DNA of 6,841 nucleotides from the NCBI GenBank assembly GCA_023264435.1, contig JAHFMK010000027.1, positions 1-6,841 of the forward strand. Reading direction: 5' to 3'. Source of the stretch: Candidatus Kaiserbacteria bacterium (GTDB taxonomy: Bacteria; Patescibacteriota; Minisyncoccia; Phycocordibacterales; UBA918). The notes under the pieces are model-generated. The model was not told the DNA's origin. It worked only from the letters and a program-made list of their open reading frames with translations, and did no database searches. The position numbers and the translations under genes were made by a program. Positions 5,445-6,841 of the stretch are shown here, piece by piece (the first letter of the stretch is position 1; each line of letters starts with the position of its first letter).

Positions 5445-6812
5445 CTAATTCACCCGCACTTCTTCAACGGGAATTTCCTTGACTTTGCCGTATCCACATC
5501 CTTCGGGGTCGATAAATACCGTGCCATCAAGCGCTGTCACTGAGCCAGTGTTGGCATGATAGTGTGGTTCACCATCGCACTCAGGTCCTTTGCCAACGTG
5601 TACTGAAGCAAGGGGGACATATTTATTTCGAAATACTATTACTTTTATTTTTCCTTTAATGCCAACAGCATTTTTTATCCCCTGTACTTCGACTTCGCTC
5701 ATGGGTGCAAGGTTTGTTGGTGCTTGTTCATCCCATACCTGTACAAAACCCCAGCTCAACACCGCTAGACCATCATATGGATATCCTTCAATGACATTTG
5801 CATTTATTTCATATGTCTCAGTACCCTCAGGAGTTTTGGGATCATTTATTTCGATAAATGTCTGTCCACCTTCTGTACGAATGCCCACGACCGTCACCAT
5901 GTGACCTCCTGTTGCCTTCCCTGTTGTGGGGTCACCAAAGGTAATTCGTAATTCCGTTGCTGCACCATTGTTCATTGCATCGAGTAACTGGGTAAGTGTC
6001 GAGAGACCATTTTTGTCTCCTACTTTTGTAGTACGTATTGGCAGTCCATGTTGTATCGCCCATTCATTCTTCCCTTGTACAAATTCGTTGGGCAGTACTC
6101 CATTCTCTGGTGTCCAATCCATATTTTGTTTTAATCCGTCTATAATTTCTGTTGGTGAAGGGAGTTCATCCAATGATTTACCATGTTCTTGTGCAAGTGA
6201 GAGGATACTATTAGCTGCGGCAGTTGGTGCACATTCGGAAATTCGTTGGGTGATGTCGGGTACACCAGGGCGAAATGTGTTGGTGACAGGCTCTCCTTGT
6301 GCGTATGCAACACGACTTAATCCCTTCATGGATTCTTCTGAGTTTGTCACACTTTTAAGGTCAAGAAGTTCATCTTGCTCTTCTGATGAGACCATAAGTG
6401 TAGCTTCAATACTCTCACCACTCCCCAGTATAATTTTTACAGGCGTACGATCTGCAACAATTGTAGAAAGTGCTACTGGCACACCACTCATCCAGTCCGC
6501 TCGTGTCTGTACAGGTACATTCGTTGCCACTTTTTCTGTGTCATCAAATGTCCCATTGTGGTCAAAGTCTATATATGCGGTGAGCGTATCTTCATGCTCA
6601 ACAGTAAATTGCGTGTACAAAAGCCCGTAGCCAGATGGTTTATTTCCTTTAGTATATTGATGTAGCGTAAACATATCACCAAATATATTTTGGATATTTT
6701 GGTTACTGGAATCATCAGGACGTGAGGTATAATATACAAAACTGACTACTCCCAAGAGAATAATAATGCTTACACTAAGATATATGTTTCTCATATTCTC
6801 ACTCCGAAGCAC
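5445..6812 (-). CDS. Membrane-anchored or secreted C39-like (papain-fold) protein with EF-hand-like loop and Cys/His-rich C-terminus
   Basis: This 455-residue protein has no specific name that I recognise. Residues 9-28 form a hydrophobic signal peptide or anchor. Residues 70-95 contain AYIDFDHNGTFDDTE, an EF-hand/GEVED-like loop with Asp82, Asp84, Asn86, Asp90 and Glu93. The region 184-360 resembles the C39-like peptidase fold: QRISECAPTAAANSIL carries a candidate nucleophile Cys194, GGHMVTVVGI the His304, and INDPKT the Asp324. The C-terminal module (about 404-453) has ECDGEPHYHA and a GCGYGK turn, with Cys412, His417, His419 and Cys439, a possible metal or disulfide site. Substrate and role are unknown; an extracellular protease, or an inactive relative, is likely. 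The GTG at 6812 lies 9 nt after AAAGGAG; an ATG at 6794, 7 nt after GGAG, is almost as good and would remove 6 residues. It ends in TAG. Confidence 0.85.
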   Translation of the reverse strand: MLRSENMRNIYLSVSIIILLGVVSFVYYTSRPDDSSNQNIQNIFGDMFTLHQYTKGNKPSGYGLLYTQFTVEHEDTLTAYIDFDHNGTFDDTEKVATNVPVQTRADWMSGVPVALSTIVADRTPVKIILGSGESIEATLMVSSEEQDELLDLKSVTNSEESMKGLSRVAYAQGEPVTNTFRPGVPDITQRISECAPTAAANSILSLAQEHGKSLDELPSPTEIIDGLKQNMDWTPENGVLPNEFVQGKNEWAIQHGLPIRTTKVGDKNGLSTLTQLLDAMNNGAATELRITFGDPTTGKATGGHMVTVVGIRTEGGQTFIEINDPKTPEGTETYEINANVIEGYPYDGLAVLSWGFVQVWDEQAPTNLAPMSEVEVQGIKNAVGIKGKIKVIVFRNKYVPLASVHVGKGPECDGEPHYHANTGSVTALDGTVFIDPEGCGYGKVKEIPVEEVRVN

Positions 6813-6821
6813 TCAATTTCT

Positions 6822-6828
6822 CTCCTTT
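6822..6828 (-). promoter_or_regulatory. Shine-Dalgarno AAAGGAG of the C39-like gene
   Basis: AAAGGAG lies 9 nt before the GTG at 6812. A second, shorter site (GGAG, 6802-6805) lies 7 nt before the ATG at 6794, so either codon could initiate. A TTG at 6814-6816 in another frame also follows the first site but opens only a five-codon frame. The promoter and whatever precedes it lie beyond the window. Confidence 0.65.
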
Positions 6829-6841
6829 AGAAAAAAAGATG

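Noticed and set aside
5926..6630. A 234-codon open frame on the plus strand
   Set aside because: It lies wholly antisense to the C39-like gene, whose protein has recognisable motifs; the plus-strand translation is Ser/Cys/Pro-rich with no domain pattern or ribosome binding site.
6799..6816. Five-codon upstream frame starting at TTG as a leader peptide
   Set aside because: It has a non-canonical start and very short length, and its overlap with two better start codons makes it most likely accidental.

Overview
The window reads almost entirely on the minus strand. It looks like a piece of a small, AT-rich bacterial genome, most likely Patescibacteria/CPR (Parcubacteria-like). That assignment is an inference from three things: a very tightly packed, reduced cell-wall cluster; divergent but recognisable wall enzymes, including a MurG with the HESD motif; and a secreted C39-like protein with a Cys/His-rich C-terminal module of a kind I associate with CPR proteins. 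No rRNA or other marker gene is present to fix the taxonomy.

Left part, read right to left on the minus strand (4433 to 1): scpB, a membrane-anchored D-Ala-D-Ala carboxypeptidase, mraY, ftsW and the first 190 codons of murG, which runs off the left edge. Spacings of about 1, 2, 4 and 25 nt point to one transcription unit. MraY makes lipid I, MurG turns it into lipid II, FtsW polymerises lipid II into glycan strands, and the carboxypeptidase trims the stem peptides. ScpB, a partner of the SMC condensin, heads the unit and ties chromosome organisation to wall synthesis. murD, often found between mraY and ftsW in other bacteria, is absent here.

Middle (4434-4609): a non-coding stretch with two hairpins in tandem. 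One is a clear intrinsic terminator that separates the operon from the gene to its right.

Right part (4610-6812): two minus-strand genes for secreted proteins. The first looks like a small outer-membrane-type beta-barrel. Its signal peptide and a perfect AGGAGG ribosome binding site lie upstream, but two in-frame TAG codons, 13 codons apart, interrupt the reading frame near the N-terminus. It is therefore either a young pseudogene or a candidate for amber readthrough. The second is a 455-residue membrane-anchored or secreted C39-like cysteine peptidase-fold protein with an EF-hand-like loop and a C-terminal Cys/His-rich module. These two genes have strong Shine-Dalgarno sequences, unlike the wall operon, and seem to differ in short-word composition. 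They may have a different origin or be expressed differently.
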